DNA of 64,000 nt, taken from Orobanche coerulescens. Its lineage: Eukaryota; Streptophyta; Magnoliopsida; Lamiales; Orobanchaceae. Both the position numbers and the translations under genes were made by a program. The notes under the pieces were generated by a model. It saw nothing but the letters and a program-made list of their open reading frames with translations, made no database searches and had not been told where the DNA came from. Numbering within the stretch: position 1 is the first letter of the stretch; each line of letters opens with the position of its first letter. The DNA is taken from positions 5,394,001-5,458,000 of the forward strand of contig CM065801.1 in NCBI GenBank assembly GCA_033398695.1, in the 5' to 3' direction. Positions 33,691 to 47,312 of this stretch are shown piece by piece.

Positions 33691-34238
33691 AAGTACTATT
33701 TTTCATAATATAAATATAAGTTTCTCAAATTATAAGGAAATTTAAAGAATTCTTATAAATTCTTAATAAATTGATAATAACTTAAATAAACGCTATAATC
33801 TAAAGAATATAAATAAATTATGAGGAAATACAAATCAATACAAACGTACGTAGAATATTTTAGAAAAAATAATAATTCTAATTTGTATTCTTGCGTGGGA
33901 AAAAAATTATGAAGAAATACAAATTAATACAAAAGTACGCAGAATATAATTTCAGAATTAGTTTTTAAACAATAAAATTAATTTGTATTCTCACGGAATT
34001 TAATTTTTAGCACGTTTCAATTTTTAGAATTTCTTTATATTTTTCAATTTCAATTTTGTTTAGGAAAATAAAGAAGCGAAATAAACAGAAATTTAATACT
34101 AAAATATTTTTATCTTATATTATGATTTCACTGGTTATTACTTAAAGTTTTTTGAATTCTAACATAATTTTAATTTATCCGATAACTTTGTTGGATTTCA
34201 TACTGATTTAGATGTTTGATACTTGGGTCGAGATATGG
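33691..34238. other. AT-rich stretch with a tandem duplication of about 88 bp
   Basis: AAATTATGAGGAAATACAAA (about 33815) recurs as AAATTATGAAGAAATACAAA (about 33904), followed each time by TACG(T/C)AGAATAT and an AATTTGTATTCT segment. No gene seen. Confidence 0.5.
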
Positions 34239-34466
34239 GGTATGTTTGGATGACCACTTAATCTAGACTACAATCTTAATCTAGATTAAAGTTGGTCAAA
34301 TAATCTAATTTGACGTTCAAAATCTTGTTTAGAGGGAGCTAATTTAATCTAGATTATAATCTTAATCTAGACTAAATTCAAATGCTTTCAAATATAGCTT
34401 TCATCCCGAAGCTACCAGATTTTATTTTTTCATTCCGATTTTACCCTTAATGTATATATATATATA
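34239..34466 (+). mobile_element. Left part of a split MITE-like element
   Basis: It starts GGTATGTTTGGATG, the reverse complement of the sequence ending at 53433. Subterminal TAATCTAGATTA-type repeats occur in both halves. The element is interrupted at about 34455 by the Tekay cluster. CAGATTTTATTTTTTCATTCC at 34416-34436 is part of a 36-bp segment repeated at the other edge. Confidence 0.6.
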
Positions 34467-37400
34467 CTCATTATGAAGCCTATTACTTTCTGTTCATATT
34501 GTTAAATAAACTCTTATAGGCCACAATTCTAGGATTCTACAACAAGACAATGGTTTAGGGGAATTTATCAAGATTTTAAAATCACTGAATTTGTCCCGCG
34601 TATATCCACTTAATTATAAGCCGGATTTGCATGAATTTTTGATACAGTATACGTAATATACTTAAGAACATGTATATAGCAACCTCTGCCCCTGAATCAC
34701 ACGAATTCAATACTATCCACACATATTTTCAAAAGGTGGCAGAATTGATTCTTTTGCTGTCTTAGTGAGTTTTAAGCCCTATAAATCCACCTTAAACACA
34801 AGTTTAGGCCATGTATGAGTTCTTAACATCATTAGAACGTACATAATCACCTAAACCAGCTCTCACAACTTCATACCGCATAAGAAATATAGCAAGAACA
34901 AGAGTAAAACGAAGATAACTCACCTTGATTGTGAACTGAATTGAGGTGTTGATGTTTTTTTGTGATTTCTCCTCAATTTTTTGATGGATTTTCGAAGTGT
35001 GGAGCTTATGGATCGAGTTCAGAGTGTCTAGAAGAGTTTAGAATCCGTTTCCTCCCTTATCTAAGTGAAAGAGTCAGTTTATAAGGGTGAAAGTTCTAAA
35101 ATACCCCTCAATGGCCTCCAGAAGTCAGGTTTAGAAGAATGGACCGGTTGAAGTTGTTATAATTCGGTTCTTGGATGTTTTAAACCGGTTCTTAGTAGGT
35201 ATTGATCATGTTTAGGGTATGGATGTATGGTCCAAGGTTTTTGATAAAGTTTAGTATGTATTTTATTGTTTAAACTCAGCTACTTTTGCGAATACCTTCG
35301 AAAGTGGTAGAAACTGAGTTTGTTATTATCTTTATGAAATTTTATATAATTAAACCATAGAAATAAGAGTCTGAGTACTCACTTAGAAATATGACATTAT
35401 TGGATAATGAACTAAAGGACAAATTCCATTCTACCCGACCGCATTTGGGACGAATAAGGTACTTACAAATCGAATGACTTAACAAAGGTTATCACTGAGG
35501 CCCTGAATTTCATCATTGATGGTATTCACCAGTATCAAGATGTTTGACACGTGTTATCGGAATAAGAAAGGGTTATTTACTTGAATCATCAATCCAAATT
35601 GACTCATCATACCCGCCGACTATAGCCCCGAGACCAACCGATAGACACGTCATTGATATTACTTACTGCTTATAGGCTTACCACTTGAACTTGGGGTTAT
35701 GTTCAATGCTTAGCCACTTCAATGCCGTTAACTTAACTATCAAATAAGGTGAATCATGAAATGCCAAATAATACTTAATAACAAGTAATGCATGAATCAT
35801 ATTATTCAAATAATAGCAGTTTCATGTCACACTGTCACATTTTTATACGATTAAGCATGAAGTCTTGCATGTTTTAAGATTAATATGTTATTATTGACTA
35901 GACCTTGTGTGTGAGAGTCTTTGGGCATCACAATCTTCCCTCCTTATAGAAATTTCGTCCTCGAAATTTACTTACCGAATATAGCCGGATATTTATGCCT
36001 CATTTCATCTTCCTTTTCCTACGTGGCTTCTTCAACTGAGTGATTCTTCCACAACACCTTAACAAATGATATCTTTTTGTTCCTCAATTCTGTTTGCTTA
36101 CTATCCAAGATCTTGACCGGTGTCTCTTCATAATTCAAGTCCTCACTTAACGGCAATTGCTCATAGCTCAATATATGTGATGGATCCGAGACATACCTCT
36201 TCAACATTGAAACGTGAAAGACATCGTGAACATTTGTTAGTGATGGCGGAAGTGCTAACCTGTATGCCACTTCTCCAATTCTTTCCAGTACCTCAAATGG
36301 GCCTATGTATCTTGGATTTAATTTCCCTTTCTTTTTGAATCTCATGACGCCCTTCATTGGTGCCACCTTGAGAAACACTTTGTCCCCGACATCAAACTCA
36401 AGCATTCGTCGTCGGTTGTCCGCGTAGCTCTTCTGCCGACCCTGAGATGTTAGCATTCTTTTTCTAATTTTCTCAATGGCTTCTTTGGTTTTCTGCACCA
36501 ATTCTGGTCCAAGAAACTTCCTCTCACCCAGCTCATCCCAATGAATCGGTGATCTGTACTTTCTGCCATAAAGAGCTTCGTAAGGCGCCATGCCAATAGT
36601 AGAATGGAAGCTATTGTTATACGCAAACTCTATCAAAGGCATGTACGTATTCCACGACCATTGGAAATCCAGTATGCACGCTCTTAACATGTCCTCCAGA
36701 GTCTGGATAGTTCTCTCCGACTGACCATCGATGCATGGGTGAAACAGATCTTGAACGCCAACTTTGTTCCCAGAGCTTTGTGTAAGCTCTTCCAGAATGA
36801 TGAAGTAAAACGAGGATATATGTCTGATACAATTGATAAAGGCACGCCATGCAATCTTATAATTTCTCTAACGTATAGATCCGCCAACTTATCCATGGAA
36901 TACTTAGTATGTACTGGAAGAAAGTGAGCTGATTTTGTAAGGCGATCAATTATAACCCATATGGCATCGTGACCTTCTCTGGTTCTTGGAAGTCCAACTA
37001 CAAAGTCCATAGTGATGTCTTCCCATTTCCATTTAGGAACATCCAAAGGATTGTAATGTCCTGCGGGTCTTTGATGTTCGCCTTTACTTGTTGACAAGTT
37101 AGGCTGAGCCACAAATTTAACCACATCGTTCTTCATCCCGTGCCACCAATAGTGCATATTTAGGTCCTTGTACATCTTGGTGGTTCCGGGATGTCTTGTA
37201 TATGGAGCGTTGTGAGCTTACGGATATCTCCTTCTTCAGATTACTATTGTCCGGTACACATAGCCTCCCCTTGAAGTTGATAACTCCATCTGGTGTAATT
37301 CCAAAATCCTTGGATTTGCCTGTCTCAACTTCTTTCTTCAAATGAGACATATAGGGATCCGTAAGTGGATCCTGTTTAATGGTCTCAAGTATGGTATAGG

Positions 37401-38171
37401 TTGTAGCGTCATTGAAAATAGTTTTCTGACATGCCCTTCTTGCACAATCTGCAATCCCCACTTCTCCAACTCTCGTAATAATGGTTTCTGAGTCCCTATT
37501 AATGCCGATACGCTAGCATTAGACTTTCTACTTAAATCATCTGCAACAACATTTGCCTTACCTCGATGATAGTTTATTGTGCAATCGTAATCCTTAACCA
37601 ATTCCGGTCATCGCCTTTGCCGCATGTTGAGTTCCTTCTGTGTGAAATAATATTTTAAGCTTTTATGATCCGTGTAGATTTCACATCTTTCTCCATAGAG
37701 GTAATGTCGTCATATTTTCAAGGCAAATACTACTGCTGCCAATTCAAGATCATGAGTTGGATAGTTTTTCTCATAATCCTTCAGTTGTCGTGAAGCATAA
37801 GCAATTACTCTTCCCTCTTGCATAAGCACATCTCCCAATCCTGACTTTGACGCATCACTATAAATAACAAATCTTCCCGCAGTTGTTGGAATCAAAAGGA
37901 TCGGTGCAGATGTTAACCTCTGTTTCATTTCTTCAAAGCTCTTTTCACATGCGTCAGACCACTGAAACTTAACGTTCTTTCTCGTCAATTGAGTAAGCGG
38001 TGAGGCTATCTTGGAGAATCCTTCAACGAATCGTCTATAATAACCTGCTAACCCTAAGAAACTGCGTACCTCATGAACATTCTTCGGTGTGGGCCACTTA
38101 CTCACGGCCTCCACTTTCCCTGGGTCAACTGAAATTCCTTCCTTCGACACTACATGCCCAAGGAATACCTT
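34467..38171 (-). mobile_element. Tekay/Del chromovirus copy A (truncated, minus strand)
   Basis: Reading the minus strand it holds the end of RT, RNase H, integrase, chromodomain, polypurine tract and 1,466 bp of the LTR (35932 down to 34467). It is cut at the RT side at CCCAAGGAAT (about 38160-38171), exactly where copy C is cut (about 53010), and at the LTR side at CTCATTATG. Confidence 0.85.
36005..38171 (-). pseudogene. Copy A pol: RT end - RNase H - integrase - chromodomain
   Basis: Frames 37710-38231, 37338-37601, 37117-37461, 36684-37175 and 36019-36690 cover [37 protein letters not shown] (RNase H), VVADDLSRKS, the integrase core ([15 protein letters not shown] ... SDIYPRFTSSF) and AYNNSFHSTIGMAPYEALYG. 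The C-terminal LRNKKISFVKVLWKNHSVEEAT is the chromodomain, which here ends at a TAG where Trp is expected. Several frameshifts are present; the zinc-finger Cys pair is lost (VAQPNLSTSK). Not functional. Confidence 0.85.
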
Positions 38172-38310
38172 GCATTCTATTCTCTTCCATGATCTCTTAA
38201 TAGCCTTCACTTCCATGTCACCTTGCTTCAAGTTTGAAAATTCCTTCCGTTTTGCAGCTCGTGCAGCTTTTGTAAGGTATTTCGCCTCGAAAAGCTCTTT
38301 AAATTCCTCC
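38172..38310 (-). pseudogene. Inverted gag fragment at the A/B junction
   Basis: On the minus strand it reads [19 protein letters not shown] and [12 protein letters not shown]. This is exactly the gag stretch that should precede [12 protein letters not shown], which starts copy B on the opposite strand at 38312. The gag sequence is therefore split at a breakpoint at ACATGTC and the two halves face away from each other. About 40 bp of filler join it to copy A. Confidence 0.75.
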
Positions 38311-38311
38311 C

Positions 38312-41300
38312 ATGTCAGTTTATGAATATGTCAGAAAATTTGAGGAGCTTTCAAGGTATGCGCCACACATGGTAAGCACGGATGAGCTAAAGGTCGAGCA
38401 ATTCATCGAGGGTCTGAAACCAGAGATATATAGAGATGTGCAAGTCGGGGAAACCGGAAGCTCAAAATATGTGGCAGTGGTTCAGCGATCTCTAAATGCA
38501 GAAATGGCTCAAAGGAAAATCATGGAGGAACGTAAGGAAAAAGAGGCTAAAGAAAAGCAGAGTCAGCTGAATTATCAGTAGGGCCAAGGCAAGTGGCAGC
38601 ACTCAAACAAGGGTAACAAGAGGCAAGGCCAGTTCTACAAAGGTAATGGCCAGAAACGGTTTAAGGACAACAACGGAGGACAGCCATCCATTGGAGGTAA
38701 ACAAAAGCCAAAATGTGCAAAATGTGGAAGATATCACTTTGGCGTCTGCATGGAAGGACCCGGAGCCTGCTACAAATGTGGAAAGATGGGTCATTTTGCG
38801 AAGGAGTGTACCTCTAATGACTCTGAGCAGAAGAAAGTACAAGGAAGAGTATTTGCAATCACGCAGGCAGAGGCTGATGCCAACCCTGCAGTCGTCTCAG
38901 GTAACATACTAATTTGTGGTATTCCTGCATATGCATTGTTAGATCTAGGAGCAACACATTCATTTGCATCGACCAAGTATGTGAGAAGGTTGGGCAAACC
39001 ACTGGAAGAGTTTGGTGGGCAGTTTAATGTGTCTACCCTTTCAGGAGAACTCTTGACCTCGGACAAAGTTCTCCGATCATGTAGTGTAGTAATCAATAAC
39101 CGGGAATTGGATGCTGATCTCATTGTGCTCAACATGTCTGATTATGAAGTAATCCTAGGGATGGATTGGTTATCCAAGCATCATGCTACCATGGATTGTA
39201 AAAAGAAGATTGTTACATTCCAACAACCAAATGAAGAGGAGTTTGTGTTTGTTGGGAGTAGCAGCAAATTGAGAACAAGAATAATTTCAGCAATGATGGC
39301 ACAAAAATTACTTAGAAATGGATGTGTCGGTTATTTAGCCAGTGTGGTGGACAAACAGAAGGAGCAGATCCACAAACCCGAAGATGTACCTGTGGTACAG
39401 GAATTTCTAGAAGTATTTCCAGAGGATTTACCAGGGCTACCTCCAGACAGAGAAATTGAATTCAACATTGAGCTGATTCCAGGAGTGGCCCCAATATCGA
39501 AAACACCGTACAGAATGGCTCCTACAAAATTGAAAGAATTAAAAATTCAGTTACAAGAATTGCTTGATAAAGGATTCATACGACCCAGTTTTTCACCATG
39601 GGGAGCCCCAGTACTCTTCGTCAAGAAGAAGGATGGTACCATGAGACTCTGTATCGATTATAGAGAATTGAATAGGGTGACCATCAAGAACAAATATCCT
39701 TTACCAAGGATTGACGATTTATTCGACCAGCTTCAGGGAGCTGCAACGTTTTCAAAGATCGATTTAAGGTTGGGTTACCATCAATTGAAGATCAAACAAG
39801 ATGACATACCAAAGACGGCATTTCGAACCAGGTATGGACACTATGAATTTCTGGTGATGCCTTTTGGTCTAACCAATGCCCCTGCTGCTTTCATGGATTT
39901 AATGAATCGAGTCTTTAGAGAGTACTTGGATAAGTTTGTCATTATCTTTATTGATGACATCCTTATCTACTCTCGATTATTGGATCAGCACAAGGAACAT
40001 CTAAGAATAGTGTTGAGTATCCTAAAGGATAAACAGCTATATGATAAGTTTAAGAAATGCGACTTCTGGAGGGAACAACTGGCATTCCTTGGGCATGTAG
40101 TGTCGAATGAAGGAATTTCAGTTGACCCAGGGAAAGTGGAGGCCGTGAGTAAGTGTCCCAGACCGAAGAATGTTCATGAGGTATGTAGTTTCTTGGGGTT
40201 AGCAGGTTATTATAGACGATTCGTTGAAGGATTCTCCAAGATAGCCTCACCGCTTACTCAATTGACGAGAAAGAACATTAAGTTTCAGTAATCTGACGCA
40301 TGTGAAAAAAGCTTTGAAGAACTGAAACAGAGGTTAACATTTGCACCGATCCTTTCGATTCCAACAACCGCGGGAAGATTTGTTATTTATAGTGATGCGT
40401 CAAAGTCAGGATTGGGAGCTGTGCTTATGCAAGAGGGAAGAGTAATTGCTTATGATTCATGACAACTGAAGGATTATGAGAAAAACTATCCAACTCATGA
40501 TCTTGAATTGGCAGCCGTAGTATTTGCCTTGAAAATATGGTGACATTACCTCTATGGTGAAAGATGTAAAATCTACACGGATCATAAAAGCTTAAAATAT
40601 TATTTCACACAGAAGGAACTCAACATGCGGCAAAAACGATGGCTGGAATTGGTTAAGGATTACGATTGCACAATAAACTATCATCCAGGTAAGGTAAATG
40701 TTGTTGCAGATGCTTTAAGTAGAAAGTCTAATGCTAGTGTATCGGCATTAATAGGGACTCAGAAACCATTACTACGAGAGTTGGAGAAGTGGGGATTGCA
40801 GATTGTGCAAGAAGGGCATGTCAGAAAACTATTTTCAATGACGCTGCAACCTACCATACTTGAGACCATTAAACAGGATCAACTTACGGATCCCTATATG
40901 TCTCATTTGAAGAAAGAAGTTGAGACAGGCAAATCCAAGGATTTCGGAATTACACCAGATGGAGTTATCAACTTCAAGGGGAGGCTATGTGTACTGCATA
41001 ATAGTAATCAAGAAGGAGATATCACGAAGCTCACAACGCTCCATATACAAGACATCCTGGAACCACCAAGATGTACAAGGACCTAAAGATGCACTATTGG
41101 TGGCCACAGGATGAAGAACGATGTGGTTAAATTTGTGGCTCAAAGGCCTAACTTGTCAACAAGTAAAGGCAGAACATCAAAGACCCGCAGGGACATTACA
41201 ATCACTGGATGTTCCTAAATGGAAATGGGAAGACATCACTATGGACTTTGTAGTTGGACTTCCAAGAACCAGAGAAGGTCACGATGCCATATGGGTTATA

Positions 41301-42284
41301 ATTGACCGCCTTACAAAATCAGCTCACTTTGTTCCAGTACATACTACGTATTCCATGGATAAGTTGGCGGATCTATACGTTAGAGAAATTATAAGATTGC
41401 ATGGCGTGCCTTTATCAATTGTATCAGACATATATCCTCGTCTTACTTCATCATTCTGGAAGAGCTTACACAAAGCTTTGGGAACAAAGTTAGCGTTCAG
41501 TACAGCGTTTCACCCACAGACTGATGGTCAGTCGGAGAGAACTATCTAGACTCTGGAGGACATGTTAAGAGCGTGCGTACTGGGTTTCCAAGGGTCGTGG
41601 AATACCTACCTGCCTTTGATAGAGTTTGCGTATAACAATAGCTTCCACTCTACTATTGGCATGGCGCCTTACGAAGCTCTTTATGGCAGAAAGTGCAGAT
41701 CACCGATTCATTGGGATGAGCTGGGTGAGAGGAAGTTTCTTGGACCAGAATTGGTGCAGAAAACCAAAGAAGCCATTGAGAAAATTAGAAAAAGAATGCT
41801 AACAGCTCAGAGTCGGCAGAAGAGCTACGCGGACAACCGACGAGGAATGCTTGAGTTTGATGTCGGGGACAAAGTGTTTCTCAAGGTGGCACCAATGAAG
41901 GGCATCATGAGATTCAAAAAGAAAAGGAAATTAAATCCAAGATACATAGGCCCATTTGAGGTACTGGAAAGAATTGGAGAAGTGGCATACAGGTTAGCAC
42001 TTCCGCCATCACTAACAAATGTTCACGATGTCTTTCACGTTTCAATGTTGAAGAGGTATGTCTCGGATCCATCACATATATTGAGCTATGAGCAATTACC
42101 GTTAAGTGAGGACTTGAATTATGAAGAGACACCGGTTAAAATCTTGGATAGTAAGCAAACAGAATTGAGGAACAAAAAGATATCATTTGTTAAGGTGTTG
42201 TGGAAGAATCACTCAGTTGAAGAAGCCACGTGGGAAAAGGAAGATGAAATGAGGCATAAATATCCGGCTCTATTCGGTAAGTAA
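38312..42284 (+). pseudogene. Tekay/Del chromovirus copy B gag-pol
   Basis: Order: gag end (38312-38581, closed by TAG), zinc knuckles [12 protein letters not shown] and [14 protein letters not shown], protease [12 protein letters not shown], and RT ([29 protein letters not shown]). A TAA at 40289 follows, where Trp is expected. Then come RNase H ([17 protein letters not shown]; two more stops), the linker [11 protein letters not shown], and an integrase whose HHCC finger is frameshifted near 41030-41120. Its DDE residues are intact (MDF, SDIYP, QSERT), with a TAG at 41547. The frame 41562-42284 ends with the chromodomain (ISFVKVLWKNHSVEEATWEK) and a natural stop. The protein would be a Gag-Pol polyprotein whose chromodomain directs insertion to heterochromatin. 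At least five stops or frameshifts make it inactive. Confidence 0.88.
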
Positions 42285-42319
42285 ATTTCGAGGACGAAAT
42301 TTCTATAAGGAGGGAAGAT

Positions 42320-45300
42320 TGTGATGCCCAAAGACTCTCACACACAAGGTCTAGTCAATAATAATATATTAATCTTAAAACATGCAAGACTTCATGCTTA
42401 ATCGTATAAAAATGTGACAGTGTGACATGAAACTGCTATTATTTGAATAATATGATTCATGCATTACTTGTTATTAAGTATTATTTGGCATTTCATGATT
42501 CACCTTATTTGATAGTTAAGTTTTTTTTTTTTTTAAAAAAAAAGTGATATATTATAGCACAAAGATGATAGGGGGGCCTATTCCCTTACATAGCCGATAT
42601 TTTTCTGGGGGGTCAAATCCCAAACATAGCCCGAAAGAAATTTAAACAAGCTAACTAAGAACTAGAAAGCAAGTAAATTATAGGGAGGCCAAATCCCTAA
42701 CATAGCCACACGACAAACGGCACAAACAAATATCTTCAGCTGAGTGTCTGGTTTGAGCTTAAATATTTGTTGAACTGCACCATGAGTCGTGTTAGAATTA
42801 GGTACTTTAACGACATACCTAGGTCAAGTTTGAGCGCCAACTGAATATCAGGCCTTGGTTCAGAGCCAAAACTGAATCCGGCAAATCACCAGGAGCCATC
42901 ATCAACGAGTCTGAAGCGCCAGTTATAGCATCTAGGAATATGCAGATACGAACGGACCATATCAAAAGCCGAATAAAGGTCTAACAAAATCCCCCATCAA
43001 GACCTACTTCCTCATTACTGCAATGCGTATAGGCAAACCGACTCCACGCCCCCAAACGTAGAGTATAACTAATGACCACATTTCTTCATGATTCTTCGAT
43101 TTCTCAGGGTTCATTCAAAATTCCCAATCCAACTATTGAATAGGAGCCATCCATCATGATCCTTAGCGAGATTCTGAGCATCTTTGAATATGCAGATACG
43201 AAAGGACAATATCAAAAGCAAAATAAGGTCTAATAAAATACGCCACAAATACCTACTTCCTCATTACTGCAATGCGTATATACAAACCAACTCAACGCTC
43301 CCCAACGTAGAGTATAACCAATCACCGCATTTCTTCATGATTCTTCGATATTCAAGGTTTCATTCAAAATTCCCAATCCGGCAATTAAACATGACCCATC
43401 CGTCTTTGATCCGGAGTGAAAGCATGTGCATCTAGAATGTAGCTACGACAGGACTCCTTCAAGAGCCAGATACAGGTCACACCAAATCGGCCATAAACAC
43501 CTACTTCCTCACTACTTCAATGAGCAAATGTGAACCACCCTAGCGCCCCTCATACGCATGGTAGAACAAATATGCACCACATCTTCGTGATTCTTCGATA
43601 TTCAAGGTTTCTTTTGAGGAACCCAATCCAACCATTTACAGAAAGCAACCATCGCATAACCTTACGAGCAGTTATAGAGTAGGCTGAAAACAAGTCCTAA
43701 AACAAAACCCAAGCACCTACTAAGACACTTCTCAAATTCGGGGCCCGCTCCAACCCAATGCCGGCCGTACACTGGGAAGGGCCATTCCGTCATTTGCCTT
43801 GTGGCCTTTGATATCACTGAGAAGAATTTTTGGACCCGATTCAGCCACTAACAAGAACCAGTGCCATTTTGGATATGACAGGAGTAAACGTCTTGGAAAC
43901 AACAAGCTAAAGCCGAAAGCCAAATGCAGATCTAAAAACACAACCACCAACACTTACTACATCACTACTGCAATGAGCACAGATGCACCAACCCAGCGCC
44001 CCCATACGCAGGGTAAGATTCTCGTGTAACACATATCTTCATGAATTTTCAATATTCGAGGAAGCGATTGAAGACCCATCCAGCCATAAACCGAAGCCAG
44101 TCACCAAGTCTTTAATAGTAACCATAGCAAGGCCGGCAGCAATTCCGACCCTGCCCGAAGGGCAGTTGGATTGGGTCGTTTGTTGTTATGACCAATCTCC
44201 CCACCCCCGAGGCCGTTTCAAGACATGCCTAGGTCTCTTAGGGCCGTTTCAAGACTTGCCCAGGTCCCTATGGGCCTTTTAAATATTTGATAGTTAAGTT
44301 AACGGCATTGAAGTGGCTAAGCATTGAACATAACCCCAAGTTCAAGTGGTAAGCCTATAAGCAGTAAGTAATATCAGTGACGTGTCTATCGGTTGGTCTC
44401 GGGGCTATAGTCGGCGGGTATGCTGAGTCAATTTGGATTGATGATTCAAGTAAATAACCCTTTCTTAATCCGATAACACGTGTCAAACATCTTGATACTG
44501 GTGAATACCATCAATGATGAAATTCAGGGCCTCAGTGATAACCGTTGTTAAGTCATTCGATTTGTAAGTACCTTATTCCCCAAATGCGGTCGGGTAGAAT
44601 GGAATTTATCCTTTAGTTCATTATCCAATAATGTCATATTTCTAAGTGAGTACTCAGACTCTTATTTCTATGGTTTAGTTATATAAAATTTCATAAAGAT
44701 AATAATAAACTCAGTTTCTACCACTTTCGAAGGTATTCGCAAAAGTAGCTGAGTTTAAACAATAAAAATACATATTAAACTTTATCAAAAACCTTGGACC
44801 ATACATCCATACACTAAACATGATCAATACCTACTAAGAACCGGTTTAAAACATCCAAGAACCGTATTATAACAACTTCAACCGGTCTATTCTTCTAAAC
44901 CTGACTTCTGGAGGCCATTGGGGGGTATTTTAGAACTTTCACCCTTATAAACCGACTCTTTCACTTAGATAAGGGAGGAAACGGATTCTAAACTCTTCTA
45001 GACACTCTTAAATCGATCTATAAGCCCCACACTTCGAAAATCCATCAAAAAATTGAGGAGAAATCACAAAAAAACATCAACACCTCAATTCAGTTCACAA
45101 TCAAGGTGAGTTATCTTCGTTTTACTCTTGTTCTTGCTCTATTTCTTGTGTGGTATGAAGTTGTGAGAGCTTGTTTAGGTGATTATGTACGTTCTAATGA
45201 TGTTAAGAACTCATACATGGCCTAAACTTGTGTTTAAGGTGGATTTATAGGGCTTAAAACTCACTAAGACAACAAAAGAATCAATTATGCCACCTTTTGA

Positions 45301-46778
45301 AAATATGTGTGGATAGTATTGAATTCGTGTGATTCAGGGGCAGAGGTTGCTATATACATGTTCTTAAGTATATTAGGTATACTATATCAAAAATTCATAC
45401 AAATCCGACTTATAATTAAGTGGATATACGCGGGACAAATTCAGTGATTTCAAGATCTTGATAAATTCCCCTAAACCATTGTCTTGTTGTAGAATCCTAG
45501 AATTGTGGCCTATAAGAGTTTATTTAACAATATGAACAGAAAGTAATAGGCTTCATAATGAGTTAGTAGTGCAAAAAGGATAGAGTATTATGCTCGTATA
45601 TAACGAAATGCGCACATAAAATTTGTAGAATACTAATTATGTGAAATTGGTAAAACCCTTCGGATACGCAGTGAGTTAAACCTTGTGTATAGCATATAGA
45701 TTCTTTAAAGGCACTCCTTGAAATAGTATTTGAAGACATATCATCACAACCAACTCTTATTGGTATAAAAGCAAAGGTATCACCTGAACAAGGTAAGTAG
45801 TAACTGATTGCAAAACTGTATCACAAGAGCATTTGTCTGAAATATGTGCTAATGATTGATGTTTTGGATATTGCTTATACCTTGTGTATATGTGGATAAC
45901 ATATTGCTCTATTCTTATTGTGTGACATGTCCCATAGAGCATTTATACATGTGGTATTATCACGATGCATATGATCATAGCATAGCATTGGAGGTTGTCG
46001 CATGCATTGATCATAGTACAGGCGTTCTAAAGGTGATCAGAACAAACTGTTTTGGTTATGTGCATCGCGGGCTACTGGTAAGGGGCTATTTTGTGGCGGA
46101 GTCTGGGGCACGTCATAGTGATCCATGTGTTATAATTAGGCACTTTATGTGATGTTTTGCGGTGGAGTCTGGGACACACCCTGGTGACTCATGTGTATGA
46201 TTGGGCACTTTATAGCCATGATCCTGGTGGAGTCTGGGATACGCCAGGCTGACCCATGTGTTATGATTGGGCAGTTTGTTCTGGCTATGGTTGGACATGC
46301 ACACTTTTGGCCCGGGCCAGGAACTCGAGGTGTACATAGCAGCGCGCTATAAAAGAGTTTTTGAAAGTTAAAGGAAAATGAAACTGCATTTCACAAACTC
46401 ATTTATAAATGCATTCATGCATTGTGTGTCACTACTTACTGAGCTTTCGCTCATTTAGTTGAATTCTTGTGATACAGGTAATAATTCGGGGTATCAGGCA
46501 TAGGGTGACATATGCTTCTCTACACCAACGAGCCGTTGTATATGAATATCAGACCTGTGGAGTGTTCTCTGTGTGTGTTAAGTCTAAGTTTGCTTATAAA
46601 CCTATACAGCCGATGTTTTCTTTGGTTGTAATATGATAGTCGGTTGATGTGTAAAAGTGACTTTTGGTGTGTAAAAAGAGTTTCCTCTTAAAGGTTTTAA
46701 GTTTTCCGCTGTGCTGTAATATATAATAAGGATATTTTTAATATCCGGTATCTGATAGTCAAATCTAGGGGTGTGACA
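42320..46778 (+). repeat. Tekay LTR of copy B (interrupted)
   Basis: It starts TGTGATGCCCAAAG right after the polypurine tract AAGGAGGGAAGAT and ends GGGGTGTGACA. Without the 1,761-bp insertion and its duplicated target it is 2,681 bp, matching the 2,689-bp LTR of copy C. A TTATAAACC TATA-like motif is near 44947. Confidence 0.88.
42523..44283 (-). mobile_element. Poly(A)-tailed retroposon with internal tandem repeats (1.76 kb)
   Basis: It is flanked by a 17-bp target duplication TATTTGATAGTTAAGTT (42506-42522 and 44284-44300) and begins with a T run on the plus strand, i.e. a 3' poly(A) on the minus strand. Those are hallmarks of LINE-mediated insertion. The interior has no long ORF but contains imperfect tandem units of about 240-250 bp (marked by GCAGATACGA at about 42950 and 43190, and CTACTTCCTCA(T/C)TACT at about 43001, 43251, 43501). 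It is probably a non-autonomous LINE derivative. Confidence 0.8.
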
Positions 46779-46877
46779 GATTTGGTATCGGAGCCACTCT
46801 ACCGTCTCGTGCGAGTGTGCCGACGAGGACGTCGGGTCCTTTGAGGAGGGGTGAATTGTGATATCCCACACCGACTC
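46779..46877 (+). mobile_element. Cassandra-type primer site, internal domain and LTR start
   Basis: Directly after the Tekay LTR end come TTTGGTATCGGAGCC (primer-binding site type), a short domain with CGTGCGAGTGTGCCGACGAGG-like sequence, the purine tract TTTGAGGAGGGGTGAAT, and then TGTGATATCCCACACCGACT, the first 21 bp of the Cassandra LTR seen complete at 47731-48007. The LTR copy is cut at 46877. Confidence 0.7.
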
Positions 46878-46883
46878 AAATAT

Positions 46884-47312
46884 TGAATTTTTAATTCTTT
46901 CAATTCTGTGGGAGCCATTCTGTACGGTGTTTTCGATATTGGGGCCACTCCTGGAATCAGCTCAATGTTGAATTCAATTTCTCTGTCTGGAGGTAGCCCT
47001 GGTAAATCCCCTGGGAATACTTCTAGAAATTCCTGTACCACAGGTACATCTTCGGGTTTGTGGATCTGCTCCTTCTGTTTGTCCACCACACTGGCTAAAT
47101 AACCGACACATCCATTTATAAGTAATTTTTTGGGCCATCATTGCTGAAATTATTCTTGTTCTCAATTTGCTGCTACTCCCAACAAACACAAACTCCTCTT
47201 CATTTGGTGGTTGGAATGTAACAATCTTCTTTTTACAATCCATGGTAGCATGATGCTTGGATAACCAATCCATCCCTAGGATTACTTCATAATCCGACAT
47301 GTTGAGCATAAG
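46884..47312 (-). pseudogene. Inverted Tekay protease-RT fragment
   Basis: On the minus strand the frames 46974-47309 and 46799-47089 read [20 protein letters not shown], then (frameshift) [15 protein letters not shown] and [18 protein letters not shown]. It covers the end of the protease to the start of RT, about 430 bp, with no flanking target duplication. One end joins the truncated Cassandra LTR, the other a plus-strand LTR fragment. Confidence 0.85.
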
